A stretch of 64,000 nt of DNA, taken from Orientallactaga sibirica. Its lineage: Eukaryota; Chordata; Mammalia; Rodentia; Dipodidae. Both the position numbers and the translations under genes were made by a program. This document shows positions 21,757-32,165 of this stretch, one piece after another (position 1 is the first letter of the stretch; each line of letters begins with the position of its first letter). Where the stretch lies: the NCBI GenBank assembly GCA_036365145.1, contig JAEOAD010002232.1, positions 2,797,001-2,861,000 of the forward strand, read 5' to 3'. The notes beneath the pieces were generated by a model. The model saw nothing but the letters and a program-made list of their open reading frames with translations. It made no database searches and was not told the origin of the DNA.

Positions 21757-22099
21757 GAACTTGCAGACCAGTTTAAGATCCAGCCTCAGTCCCTCATCCA
21801 GTTTTCAGACAGCCTTTTTCTCACCCCAAGTCCCTTCAACAAGTGTGCTCTCTGCATCAGGGCACAGGGCCTGATGTTCCCTCTTCTTTCTGCTTGCCCC
21901 TGCTCTCCTCTCTTTCCGACTGCTGCTTCTGGCCTCTCTGGAGGCAGGTACAGGAGCCAGGACGGAAAAGAATAAAGCAGTCCTGTGTGGCCATCTGGTA
22001 TCAAACAAGGGCTTTCTGGGAGGTAGGCATCTAAATCTAGTCTCTTGTCTCCTGGGTTGCTTTGCAGGGCTGGGCACCTTGTGGGGGGGGCAGTCACAG
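21757..22099. other. Unique sequence, no gene seen
   Basis: Overlapping frames on both strands (93 and 103 residues), neither with a known family signature. Treated as non-coding. Confidence 0.45.
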
Positions 22100-22262
22100 A
22101 GACTATGGTTCAGAGCAGAAAGCTCTGGAGGCAGGCAGGCATTGTCTCAAATGTCATACTCTCCTTACTAGCAAGCAGTATGACCTAGGGCAAGTGACTT
22201 GACCTCTTAAGTCCTCAGGATTCCCCAGTATAGAATGGAGGAGATTTTCTAGGCCTTAGAAA
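22100..22262 (+). repeat. MIR
   Basis: CAGAAAGCTCTGGAGGCAGG, CAGTATGACCTAGGGCAAGT, GACTTGACCTCTTAAGTCC and CAGTATAGAATGGAGGAG follow the MIR core in order. Confidence 0.7.
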
Positions 22263-22272
22263 ACACATCTTA

Positions 22273-22509
22273 GGACTGGAGAGATTGCTTAGTGGTTAAG
22301 ATGTTTGCCTACGAAGCCTAAAGACACATGTTCGCCTCTCCAGATCCCACATAAGGCAGACACACAAAGGTGAGGCAGGCACAAGGTCACACATGCCCAC
22401 TAGGTGGCACAAGTGTTTGGAGTTCAATTGCAGTGGCTGAGGCCCTGGCATGCCAATTCTCTCTGTCTCTCTTTCTCTCTCTTTCTTGCTTTCTATAAAA
22501 AATAAAATT
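22273..22509 (+). repeat. B2-type SINE, type C, with CTCF-like core
   Basis: Head GGACTGGAGAGATTGCTTAG, body carrying CACATGCCCACTAGGTGGC (type C segment), CT stretch and short A-rich tail. A second SINE sits at its tail, and one imperfect target duplication brackets both (22258-22272 and 22834-22848, 13 of 15 bases). Confidence 0.88.
22397..22410 (+). promoter_or_regulatory. CTCF-like motif in SINE
   Basis: CCACTAGGTGGCAC matches all 14 positions of the CTCF core consensus CCASYAGRKGGCRS on the plus strand. CTCF is the zinc-finger architectural factor, and rodent B2 SINEs are established carriers of its sites. Occupancy here is not known. Confidence 0.55.
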
Positions 22510-22833
22510 AGGGCTGGAGAGATGGCTTAGGGGTTAAGGCGCCTGCCTCCTAAGCCTAAGAACGCTGGTTCCAATCTCCAACGGTTCCAATCTCCAGGTC
22601 CCACGTTTAGCCAGATGCAGTGATGCAAGGGCACAATGCCGCACTTGACCACAAGGGGGCGCGCACATCTGGATTTCGTTCACAGCAGCTGAGACACTGC
22701 TGGCGCACCCATCTCTGTCTTCCTCTCCCCTCTCTCTCTCTCTCTCGCTCTGTCTCTCTCTGTCTGTGTCTCTCTCCAAAAAATAATAAAAAAATAAAAA
22801 AATTAAATTAAATTAAAAAGTGTAAAAAAAAAA
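22510..22833 (+). repeat. B2-type SINE, type B
   Basis: Head GGGCTGGAGAGATGGCTTAG, type B body and a long A/T-rich tail. It inserted at the 3' tail of the preceding SINE, in the same orientation. Confidence 0.9.
22649..22662 (+). promoter_or_regulatory. CTCF-like motif in type B SINE
   Basis: CCACAAGGGGGCGC matches CCASYAGRKGGCRS at 13 of 14 positions (A in place of Y). It is 252 bases from the motif in the neighbouring SINE and in the same orientation. Confidence 0.45.
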
Positions 22834-23133
22834 AGAAAACATGTCTTATTATTTTTTATGCTTTCCAATTTCTGTCTTTTAAATCTGTTTGCACTCTTGA
22901 AGGGAATGGGCAAGCATGCCCACTTACCCAACCAATGTCTGTACCATCTGGTGAGAGACATGATATTGCATTGTGTATAACGTTCCATTTTCCTGATTGC
23001 TCACCAGAGCTAGTCAACAATGTCCAGTTTCTCATTTCAGTAAGTGTTTGCTCTTCTAATATGATATGGTATGTGTTTTTAAATATTACAACTTCCCATG
23101 TGTATGGTAGATCATTCATTTCTTTGTACATTG

Positions 23134-23461
23134 ATCTTTGTCTTAGCTTGCTCAAGATGATATAACAAAATACCATAGAAGGGATGGTAATGAACAATAG
23201 AAATGACCTCACAGTTTGGGAAATTCACGACAGAAGCCCAGACAGGTCAGTGTCTGCTGAGCATTTCTGATTTATAGACACCTTCTCTCGGCCACCTCCT
23301 TGCACAGTGGAAGAGTCCTTGAGCTCCCGTGCCTTGTTGATAAAGGCACCAACCCCTCATGAGAACTTTTCCTCCATGACTTAATCACCTCTCAACACGG
23401 TCACATCGAGGGTTCAGATGTCCAGAATTTGGGGAGACCACAAACACTCAGTCCATTACAC
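23134..23461 (-). repeat. Ancient LTR remnant, MaLR-like
   Basis: Reads in reverse: TGTCTTAGCTTGCTCAAGA, GATATAACAAAATACCATAG, ACTTAATCACCTCTCAACAC and CACAAACACTCAGTCCATTA. The same type of old LTR as at 20861, opposite strand. Confidence 0.55.
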
Positions 23462-23889
23462 TCCTGTAACTAACAACTTGACTCATTCTTACCATTCTAC
23501 AGTCTTTTTTAGATCTTTGTGGACGATACCACATTCAAAGAAAGGCAGGTTCATTTCTTCCTTTCCAATCTTTATTCCTTCTTTTTCTTGCCTTAACATC
23601 TGGGCTGGGGATATTCAGGACAGAGTCAGAGTTGAATGGAAGTGGAGATGGAGGACAGTATGGTGCAGATTTGGAAGGTATGGGTCCTGCAGGTCACCAT
23701 TGCGCATGTTAAGACCTCAACATTAGTGGACCTTCGTTGGGTTAGGGAAGGCTGTTCACTTCCTTGATTGCTAGGAGTAGAACAGACTAGCTTCCACTTA
23801 CCAGGCGCTCCCCACGCCGGCCCTCTGCCCTCCGACATGTTAGGGCTAGTTTCTCCAGTGTGGGTGCTGTCTTCCAATTCAGTGGGAAA
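23462..23889. other. Unique sequence, no gene seen
   Basis: No repeat or gene signature recognised between the LTR remnant and the AT-rich L1 tract. Confidence 0.45.
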
Positions 23890-24754
23890 ATTCCACTTAA
23901 TACCAAGAGCAATATTTTAAAATATTTTTTCCCTGCATTTGGTTAATCAATTAGTTTTTCAGATGTGTTGCATTCATGAGCGAGATTAAACTATAATTTT
24001 CTTTTTCAGACTTTACTGGTCTAATGTTTTTATTAGCTTTACAAAATGGGCTACAAATAGTCTTTCTTTCTTGTGCTCTAAGATCATATAGGAGAAGAAT
24101 AACTTACTCATTCCACCTTTGACTGAACTTGCCCATAAAACCACCGGACTCTCGTTTTCTTCGTGGGAAGATTTTGAATTACTGATTAGAAGGCTCGTCA
24201 CATTTTTCTATTTGGTTTGGTACATTTTTATGAATCATGTTCCTTCAGGAATCTGCACATTTCTGTTTTCATGCAAATGGGCATAGTTTTTTCATATCAT
24301 TTTCTTACAGTCTTTTAAAATCATGATAGTATCTCCTTTCTTCAGATTGTTATATGGTCTTTTGAATTTCTTTTCCCCTCATTTTCAAGAAGACATCATG
24401 TTGACCAAATCTGACTAGTGTTTTATCCATCTAATTCTTTCTTTTTATATTTTTTTTCTTGACTTGGTTGTATTATGTTTGGTTTAAAGTCTTTTTCTTA
24501 GAGAAAGAGTAGGATGTAACCAAATAAGAAAAATGGATTACCATCATCAGTTCAGTTGCCAGCTCTTCAGTTATGATTATTTGACATTTTGATCTGTAAT
24601 AACTCGCTTTCTTTTCTAATGTTATTTAATCTTTTTATCCTTGTTTTCCCTCTTTCTGTAATCAGTTTCAACAGACACTTTTAAATGTCTTTTCAAAGGG
24701 CATTATTTGATTTGTTAATCTCTACTTAGTCAGTCAGTTAGTTTTGAAAAGAAT

Positions 24755-24850
24755 TGGGTTTCTTTTTTGTAGTGCCAGGACCCAAACCTAGAACTTATGC
24801 ATGCTAGCTAGACAAGACTTCTCCCACTAAACTATACCTTGAGCCCAGTT
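24755..24850 (-). repeat. B4/ID-like SINE fragment
   Basis: AGTGCCAGGACCCAAACCTAG, then 'ATGCATGCTAGCTAGACAAG' and 'CCACTAAACTATACCTTGAG' resemble the reversed head of an ID/B4-type SINE ('gagctacaccccagccc'). Short and decayed. Confidence 0.45.
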
Positions 24851-24951
24851 CTGCACATTATATTTTCATTTTGTTTTCTCTTTTTATAATCTTCTCTCCC
24901 TATGTTTATTATATTGAATTTTTTCTAATTCTTGATTCTTTTTACTAATAT

Positions 24952-25202
24952 ATTTTTAAATTTTTTGTTTTATTATTTATTTATTTATTTGAGAATGACA
25001 GACAGAGAGAAAGCAGCAGAGAGAGAGAGACGGAGAGAGAGAATGGGCACACCAGGGCCTCCAGCCACTGCAAATGAACTCCAGATGCATGTGCCACCTT
25101 GTGCATCTGGCTTATGTGGGTCCTGGGGAATGGAACCTTGAACAGGGGTCCTTAGGCTTCACAGGCAAGTGTTTAACCACTAAGCCATCTCTCCAGCACC
25201 CC
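24952..25202 (-). repeat. B2-type SINE, type A, with target duplication
   Basis: Reversed, well-preserved type A copy. TCTTTTTACTAATAT flanks it at 24937-24951 and 25203-25217, a perfect 15-bp duplication inside the L1 tract. Confidence 0.94.
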
Positions 25203-25872
25203 TCTTTTTACTAATATTTTAAAAATAGACAAAAGAAGTTACAACTTTCCATCTCTGTACAACCTTATCTGCATCTTATAAGTTTGATAGCTAGTACTTC
25301 TACTTTTTACTGTCATTTAGTTATATTCTAAATATCATGTGAGGATTTCTGTTTTTGAACTATGTTCTTAAGTTTGTGAAAGTTCATTCCTATTTATTTG
25401 TAGTGATGATTAATTAGTGATTTCTCATTTAATGTGATTATTCACGTTAAGGTCAATGGAATTATTCGAAACTGTTTCTGGTCAGTTTCTAAAATTATCA
25501 CATGTGAACTCCAAAATGTTACTCTTTACTTTGGGATGCAAGGCTTTGCATTAAATAAGCTCATTAATTTTTATTCAAGCTTTATGCCCTTGCTCATTCT
25601 GTCTGCTTAAGAATGGTTTCGCAGTTTCTATTGTGTGTGCTCATTTCTGCTTTTGTCAACATGTTCCTCACCCATTTTGAGGTTATGTTATTATGTGTAT
25701 ACTTTAAGTTATTATACCTATATTTTCCTTGTGGGCAGAATATTTTTTAATATGTAGTGACCTACCTTTTTAAACAATACCTTCACAAACATAATTGTTG
25801 GTGGTGCTCTCATTGCGTTCAGTGTATCTAAAAATGACTACACTTTGGCCTTTTTCCTAAAATATAACTTTC

Positions 25873-26140
25873 TGAGGATGAAGAGATGGCTTATAGGGGT
25901 GAAAGTGCTTGCCACCATAGCCAAAGGACTCAGGTTTGTGTCCCCAATGCCCATGTAAAGCTGGATGCACAAGGTGGTGCATGCATCTAGAGTGATAGAG
26001 GCCTTGGTGTGCCTTCTCTCTCTGTCTCTCTCTATCTGCCTCTCTCTCTGTGTATGTCTCTCTCTCTTCCCTTGAGAGTAAATAATAATATATTTAAAAA
26101 AGAAAAAGAAAGAGAGAAAAACTACCCAACAATTAATTTA
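25873..26140 (+). repeat. B2-type SINE, diverged
   Basis: Head GAGGATGAAGAGATGGCTTA, body CACAAGGTGGTGCATGCATC with part of the following 'GTTCGTTTGCAG' segment missing, long CT stretch and A-rich tail. TATAACTTT on both sides (from about 25861 and 26148) may be its target duplication. Confidence 0.78.
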
Positions 26141-26146
26141 AAAATA

Positions 26147-26815
26147 TATAACTTTTCAGGACATATAGTCATGTCAATGATTTCTGCACTTTGAGAATTT
26201 TTCTAAACCATCATTATTCCATCTTTTTATTTCTGGTTACCCTAGTGTGTCCAGCTGACAAAGTAGTTCACTTGCCTCCAACGCACACACCCTGCCTTGT
26301 CCATGATGGCTGGGATTAAAACAACCAAACCCAACATGGATGATATTCTGAGACTGAGCTTCAAATCAAAACAAGAGTAGTGTCAGGTGCCTGTGAAGAA
26401 GAGGGTATAAAAGTCTGAGCAGTGGGCATTGAAGCCCCAAGCCTCAGGATACAAGGACTTAATACAGGGTAACGCAAATATCAGAGGCTTTGAATCCCTG
26501 AGGGGGAAGAGATTGCATTGGGTGTCTGTTTGGGAAACCACAGGCATAATCCCAGGAGTCACAAAGGAAAGTTTCTTTTGGAAACAAAAAATGAAGAAAG
26601 AAACAAAAATAAAAATTTGCCCATGAGAAAATGGAACCAAAACTGTTATCATATACCTATCAAAACATTTTTACAAAAATGTATAAAATTCTTCACCAGC
26701 AATAGAAACTCTTATATTGAAAAAGTTTTAAGGATAAAAATCTGATATGTGCTACCACTCCTAAGAGACGTACCAACAGTTTAATGATGCAAAAAAAAAA
26801 AAAAAAAAAAAAAAA
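26147..26815. other. Unassigned sequence ending in A25
   Basis: I cannot place this block in a family. It ends in an uninterrupted run of 25 A at 26791-26815, as retroposed sequences do, and is followed by L1 ORF2-like DNA on the plus strand. The overlapping frames at 26429-26745 are short and lysine-rich because of A-rich composition. Confidence 0.4.
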
Positions 26816-27180
26816 TTGAAAGCCATGAATGGAAAGAGACTATATCATGGAGATAGCAAAACAAATCTGGTATTGCACATTGCTAGCAGTATGGAATGTA
26901 AAGAGACAAGTATAAATCAAAGGGATAAAAAGGACAGTGCACCAGGGCATATATAATCATGAATTGTGTGTGCCAAACAACATAGCCTCATAATAAGAGA
27001 AAGCGAAGGAGACAAAGATAAATCCACAATGAATAGAACTAGATACAGTGATACAAACTGCTAAGGCTTTGTTATGAAGTGCTCTGAGAAGGCAAGTAAC
27101 GAGTGTGAACCAACAGGTCTGCACATGACCTTGCACGCTGAGATGGAAACTGTACCTTCCTTTTAGACACACATTATAAA
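26816..27180 (+). repeat. L1 ORF2 fragment, sense
   Basis: CAGTGCACCAGGGCATATAT, AATCATGAATTGTGTGTGCC, AAACAACATAGCCTCATAAT and AAATCCACAATGAATAGAAC follow L1 ORF2 endonuclease-region wording on the plus strand, the opposite direction to the other L1s here. Frames are broken. Confidence 0.6.
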
Positions 27181-27189
27181 AACTAAATA

Positions 27190-27425
27190 TGGGGTTGGGG
27201 AGATGGCCCAGCCATTAAAATCACTGGCTGGCTAGGGTTTGATTCCCCAGTTCCCATATAAAGCCAGATACACAAAGTGGCAGCACATGCATCTATAGTT
27301 GGTTTGTAACTGCAAGAGTCTCTGGTGTACCTAGTCTGTCTATTCTCTCTGTCTCTGTCTCTTTCTCTCTTTCTTTTTCTCCCTCTCTCTCTCTCTCTCT
27401 CTCGCACATATACAAATTAAATAAA
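27190..27425 (+). repeat. B2-type SINE, diverged type A
   Basis: Head GGGTTGGGGAGATGGCCCAG, body CACAAAGTGGCAGCACATGC, long CT stretch and A-rich tail. It follows the L1 fragment directly. Confidence 0.82.
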
Positions 27426-27429
27426 CAAA

Positions 27430-27769
27430 TTATGGACAAGACCACTATAGTAGTTACCTTCTCACTGCATACAAGCAATGTATGGGAAGGAAGGGTTTAT
27501 TTCAGGCTTGTAGTTTTGAGGGAGAGTTTTATCGTAGTGGAACAAGCATGGCAACTGGCTCACAACTTCAGGGCAGGAGCAACAAGAGTGAGCTGGCTAG
27601 TGAGCACCCAGTACTGCTGGACAAATAAACCCCAAGGTCTGCCCCTACTAACACACCTCCTCCAGCATAGCTCCATCTCCCAAAGGTTCAACCATTGGAA
27701 ACTAAGTAGAAAGCTAAACCACAAATACTTGAGGCTATGAGGGATCACCACAACCACGAAGAACACTTC
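27430..27769 (-). repeat. MaLR LTR, ORR1-like
   Basis: Reversed LTR of the ORR1/MT type: TATAGTAGTTACCTTCTCAC, GGAAGGGTTTATTTCAGGC, CATCTCCCAAAGGTTCAACC in order. No partner LTR, so probably solo. Confidence 0.6.
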
Positions 27770-27925
27770 AGTATGGCCATACCAGACCCTCTTGTCACCG
27801 CAAACCAACTTCAGATGCATGCACTATTCTGTACATCTGGCTTTACACAGGAACTAGAGACTCAAACCTAGGCTGGCAGGCTTTGCAAGCAAGTGCCTTT
27901 AACTGTGGAGCCATCTCCCCAGCCC
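27770..27925 (-). repeat. B2-type SINE, 3' truncated
   Basis: Reversed copy from 'CACCGCAAACCAACTTCAG' to GCCATCTCCCCAGCC; the CT-rich stretch and A tail are missing at its left edge. Confidence 0.8.
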
Positions 27926-28089
27926 ATCTGTGAATAATTCATATATCTGACTAGACCAAGGCTCTGAGTGCTCATCACTATCCCTAGTGCCTGGCAGTGA
28001 GAGATTTTCAATATGTACAGTGTAGAATAAATTCTGAATTGACCTATTCATTTCTCCACGGATGTTTGCATTTATTTATGTGTCTAAAT

Positions 28090-28475
28090 AACTCTTTTTA
28101 TGATAAAGGGGGTATATGTTCACTGTAGGAAATTTGAGGGAAAAATAAAGTAGGAAGATAAAATTAAAATCTCCCATAACCTTCTCATTAAATATTTTAT
28201 AAAGCATTTCAGTGGCTGCACAATAAGTATCTTTATGCTCAACATTTAGCTGGTTTCCAAAATTTCCCTGTAATAAATAATTCTGTGACAAGTCCCACTG
28301 CACCCTCATTATTTCCTGAAGATAAATTCTTAGAGTTAGGTCTACTAGGCCAAAGGATATGAAGTTTTTAAGGGTTTTGATAAATATTGCCAGATTCCCT
28401 TCCATGAAGTTTTACTAATTTGCATTCCCCACTGCAAGAAAGCATTAATTTCTGTGTGTTCTCAACAATACTGCA
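28090..28475 (-). repeat. L1 3' region (L1M-like)
   Basis: Old L1 3' UTR wording in reverse: AAGATAAATTCTTAGAGTTA, GGTCTACTAGGCCAAAGGAT, ATTGCCAGATTCCCTTCC and TTTGCATTCCCCACTGCAAG. A B4 SINE adjoins it at right. Non-coding. Confidence 0.65.
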
Positions 28476-28806
28476 TTTTTTTCTTTTGTGTGTGTGTGTG
28501 TGTGTATGTGTGCATGTGTGTGTGTGTGTGTGCACTCATGCCACATATGCATGTGGAGGTCAGAGGACAACTTCAGGTGTTGGTATACACTTTCAACTTT
28601 GCTTGAGGCACATTGCATGTGCCAAGGTAGCTGGCCTGCAAGTTTCTGGAGATTTTCCTGCCTCTGCCTCCCATCTTGCCACAGGAATGCTGGGATTATA
28701 GACATGAACCACCCCATCCAGCTTTATCTAGGTTCTGGGAATCCAGACCCAGGGCCTCATGCTTGCATAGCAACTGCTTTACGCACTGAGCCATCTCCCC
28801 AGCCAT
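28476..28806 (-). repeat. B4-type composite SINE
   Basis: Reversed copy: (TG)n-rich left end (28485-28531), CATGTGGAGGTCAGAGGACA, ACTTCAGGTGTTGG, a B1-like middle (GCCTCTGCCTCCCATC, AATGCTGGGATTATAGAC) and the tRNA-like head ending GAGCCATCTCCCCAGCC. This intact copy is the reference for the split B4 at 52440-55855. Confidence 0.78.
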
Positions 28807-29000
28807 CCTTTTTCCTTTTCAAGGTCAACTTGGTGCAGTATTATGATAACATAGATAAGAGCAGGTGTCATAGGTGAATGGCTCCATGAATTTGATCCTA
28901 GGCAGGAAGCCACCTTCTAGGTCATGGCAGAGCAGATTCTCAGCAACCCAACCCTATGCTCATGATCCATTCCTCCCTAGAGCCCTGACTCAGCCCTGCA

Positions 29001-29208
29001 GCTTTGTCTTACCTATGTTTGAACTTCATTTAAGCTTTGTATAAACCACATACTATTCATTAATCTTTGCTGTCTGTCTCTTTGTCTGTCTGTCTGTCTG
29101 TCTTACTTTAATCCGCACTGTGTTTGGGACTCCATCCACATTGCTACGTGTGTTTGTCATATGTGCACCCTAATTTCTTTTTAAAATAACATTTTATTTA
29201 CTTATTTG

Positions 29209-29260
<52 letters not shown>

Positions 29261-29640
29261 GGGGGGAAAGAGGCAGATGAGAGAGAGAATCGGCACACCA
29301 GGGCCTCCAGCCACTGCAAACAAACTCCAGATGCATGAGCATCTTGTTTATCTGGCTTACATCTGCACCTGGGGAATTGAACCCGGGTCCTTAAGCTTCC
29401 CAGGCAAGCACCTTAACTACTGAGCCATCTCTCCAGCTCTGCATTCTCATTTCTGTATTGCATTTTATTATGCCATTATGCCACAATTTACACATCTCAT
29501 TATAGGTGGCATTTGAGTAATTTCTAGATTGCCATGAACATTCTTGTAAATGCCTCTCAATGAGTGGTTATAAACGTTTCTGTTAGCTGTACGTACCCAG
29601 AGCCGGAATTTCTGAGTCAAAGCATTACACTTTTTTAATT
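29001..29640 (-). repeat. L1 3' region (L1M-like), split by a B2
   Basis: Second copy of the same L1 3' region: GGGACTCCATCCACATTGC, ATGCCACAATTTACACATC, TTTCTAGATTGCCATGAACA and CGGAATTTCTGAGTCAAAG in order. It covers the same part of the L1 as 28090-28475, so the two are separate insertions. A (CTGT)n tract lies at 29080-29103. Confidence 0.65.
29179..29438 (-). repeat. B2-type SINE, type A, with (CAGA)n tract
   Basis: Reversed copy whose CT stretch includes GA and (CAGA)n runs at 29209-29262 on the plus strand. It interrupts the L1 3' region. Confidence 0.88.
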
Positions 29641-30524
29641 CAAACGAAATATTTCCTAGGATAGCTGATATTTAAATCAAGGAACAATAGCTAATGAGGA
29701 ATTTCAGACTATCCACGTGGTGGGTGTTAGTTGGCCCTGTGACAGTTCCCTAAATTTTGCACCTCGTGTTGGGGACTTTTTGTTTCTCTGTGGTGTAACC
29801 ATGTGAACAGCGTCACATACTGAAGGGAGGAGTTTTGCAGATGCGGTCAGAGATGGAGGTAGGACTGGGTCACATGGTTGTGCAGGTTATGGTGAGCAGA
29901 GATTGGATTTGTCCCTTTGTGGGGATCTTTTGGTCCAGGTGTGTTTCAGTGGGCTGGGAAAGATTGGGCGGGGCTTGAGAAGCCCGAGCAAACACTGTGG
30001 AGCTTATTCTATAGAATAATGTTCCCTCTAGAAGAGTTTTCCTAATGGGGACCAGAAGCCAACTGCTCACAGAATAGTCTGCATCTGTTCTGAGGAGATG
30101 ACTAGGAGAGCCCCCACTCTGAGGGGCTGTCCTCTGGTCTTTAGTGGGTGGACACCCAGGACTTCTTTCCTGTCCACATGTATGACATGCATGACTGGGT
30201 GCCCAGCATGCACAGTCCCCTGCCAGGTCGGTTGAAGGGTTTTTCAAATCTTTCACTCTTTCCAGCAAGATTCTCCTATTGATGAATTTAAAACAATTAC
30301 AATTAAATATGGGAACAGCTCAGAAACAAAACCAAAAGGCCGACTCCTTGCAGCGCCCGAGGGAAACTGCCTATGAGGAAGTCATTGGCAGCAGAGAGCA
30401 GTTAGCTGAGTTTCACGAAGAAAGCATTCTCCCGTCCAGTGCTTAAAGTGATCATTTGCTCACTATTAAGTGGGCCAAGAATTCATACAACAGTCTGTGG
30501 AGATGACTTTTCCATTTGGGCCAC
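29641..30524. other. Unique sequence, no gene seen
   Basis: No repeat or protein family recognised. At 30280-30500 AATTTAAAACAATTACAATT and AAAGTGATCATTTGCTCAC give a candidate conserved non-coding element. A GC-box (GGGCGGGGC) occurs at about 29967. Confidence 0.4.
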
Positions 30525-30900
30525 TCAACCGTGGCTGGAAGATCTAAGATGGCACCACCCTGTCTGGGCTATGAAGCTGGCTCCTGGCTAAGAAGCTTCA
30601 GTTGTTTTCCATGTTGCCTAGTCTTCTTTTCATTGGCACTCATTCTCCATGGCCTCGTTCTCCTGTGGCTTCTCAGTAAAGGACAGCCTGACTTCTTTCC
30701 TTGGGTCACAGACCTCTGAAAGGAGACCTGCAAGGCCACTTGATCCAGAAGGTCACTTGTGCCACATTGTCTTCGTCAGGACAAATCACATGGACAGTTT
30801 ATATTAAGGGACAGGACAATACAACCCACCTCTCGACAGGAAGTTATTACGACCATTTTTGGAGCCACTGCAGTGCCTAACCTGCTGGTTTGTCTCCTAC
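30525..30900. repeat. Ancient interspersed repeat, LTR-like
   Basis: AAGATGGCACCACCCTGTCT, GTGCCACATTGTCTTCGTCA, GGACAAATCACATGGACAG and CCCACCTCTCGACAGGAAG follow in order an old mammalian LTR-like repeat I remember but cannot name with certainty. A 67-residue frame inside it is therefore not a gene. Confidence 0.4.
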
Positions 30901-31479
30901 CACTCTTGCCGCCAGAGCCTGTACCTCTTCCCCACATCCTTCTATGGGTGCCTTCCCCACCCCCTTCATCCTGAAAGGGGACAGTGCTACCTGATAGGAA
31001 ATTAATCAGTTAAAAAGAATAATATGAAAGGCCTTGGAGGTGGTGGTGAACATGATCAAGATGTATCAGATACATCCGTGGAATTCTCAAAATGAAAACA
31101 GAAATAAAAATAAAAAAATATCTTGTATGATATTTTTGTGGCTACAAATTATGAGTTCTAGAACTCCCTTATTCATTATAAATTTAAAATGTCTCTCTAT
31201 CAAAGTGGCCCTCGAGGGCTGTTTTCTACCTTCAAGTAAAGCAACCTCCAGGGTGGCTGAGAGGCAGGGTCCAGCCAAGCAGTCCCTTACCCACTTGCAG
31301 GGGGCGGCCTCAGCAGCCAGGTGGTACTTAATTATGCAGCCATAAGACTTGTACCTCACACATTGTTAAATAGCTTATTAGTGGTTCTATCTGTGCTTAG
31401 AAGCTTAGAATAGCTGTGAATTCTAAATTCTCAAAATGTAAGGAGTATAGCTTTTTGTTTGTACTTTTCTCGGGGAAAT
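30901..31479. other. Unique sequence, no gene seen
   Basis: No family recognised; mostly low-complexity AT-rich DNA near 31080-31200. Confidence 0.45.
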
Positions 31480-31763
31480 AAGATCTTTCCTTCCTTCCTT
31501 CCTTCCCTTCCCTTCCCTTCCCTTCCCTTTTCCCTTCCCTTCCCTTCCCTTCCCTTCCCTTCCCTTCCCCTCCCTTCCTTCCTTCCTTCCCTTCCCTTTC
31601 CTTCCCTTCCTTCCTTCCTTCCTTCCTTCCTTCCTTCCTTCCCTTCCTTCCTTCCTTCCTTCCTTCCTTCCTTCCTTCCTTCCTTCCTTCCTTCCTTCCT
31701 TTCATCTTCCTCCTCCTCCTCCTCCTCCTCTTCTTCTTCTTCTACTTCTTCTTTTTCTTCTTT
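31480..31763. repeat. Polypyrimidine microsatellite, (CCTT)n/(CCCTT)n
   Basis: Positions 31484-31703 are 220 consecutive pyrimidines, moving from CCTT to CCCTT, back to CCTT, followed by (CTC)n and (TTC)n. It lies directly at the tail side of a reversed B1, and both are enclosed by AAGATCTTT at 31480-31488 and 31915-31923. The tract is therefore most simply an expanded B1 A-tail. Long frames across it on both strands are artefacts. Confidence 0.88.
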
Positions 31764-31914
31764 TTAGTTTTTCGAGGTAGGGTCTCACTCTAGCCCCAGG
31801 CTGACCTGGAATTCACTATGTAGTCTCAGGGTGGCCTTGAACTCATGGTGATCCTCTTACCTCTGCCTCCCGAGTACTGGGATTAAAGGCATGTGCCACC
31901 ATGCCTGGCTTGAG
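31764..31914 (-). repeat. B1 SINE
   Basis: Reversed full-length B1: CGAGGTAGGGTCTCACTCTA, GACCTGGAATTCACTATGTA, GCCTTGAACTCATGGTGATC, TACTGGGATTAAAGGCATG and CACCATGCCTGGCTT. Right target duplication at 31915-31923. Confidence 0.95.
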
Positions 31915-32165
31915 AAGATCTTTTTGTAAACTTAGGAATGCTCCTATTACCCTGGCAGTCATTTACATAGCAAGAAATAAGAGAAGGTGTCTTGTCAGAC
32001 ACACACCAGTTGGCAGCTTTACATGAGATTCAGGAGGAATTTTTATAGTAATAGAATTCCGAAGGTCACCTCAGGTTATGAAACCTAAGGCCATCTCAGG
32101 GTCCTGCTTCTGTTTTCTGACCACTACCTAGACCTCCTCTGGTTCCTCAAATCCCTTGTCCTTTT

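Larger units (their letters stand above)
23890..25860 (-). repeat. Ancient L1, ORF2-derived fragments
   Basis: AT-rich DNA whose phrases recall L1 ORF2 read in reverse, such as GCATCTTATAAGTTTGATAG and, near 25630-25700, CATTTTGAGGTTATGTTATT. No open frame of useful length remains. A B2 and a small B4-like piece lie inside it. The orientation is better supported than the exact subfamily (L1M-like). Confidence 0.5.

Noticed and set aside
29080..29262. Regularly spaced direct repeats as a CRISPR array
   Set aside because: They are (CTGT)n and (CAGA)n microsatellites, the second within a SINE. No unique spacers and no cas genes; the host is a mammal.
30516..30719. Small membrane-protein-like frame (hydrophobic, 67 residues)
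   Set aside because: Lies inside what looks like an ancient LTR-like repeat, and the hydrophobic stretch comes from T/C-rich DNA.
31397..31767. Open frames of about 100 residues on both strands
   Set aside because: They are translations of the (CCTT)n/(CCCTT)n tract (Lys-Gly-Arg or Pro-Ser repeats) and have no coding meaning.
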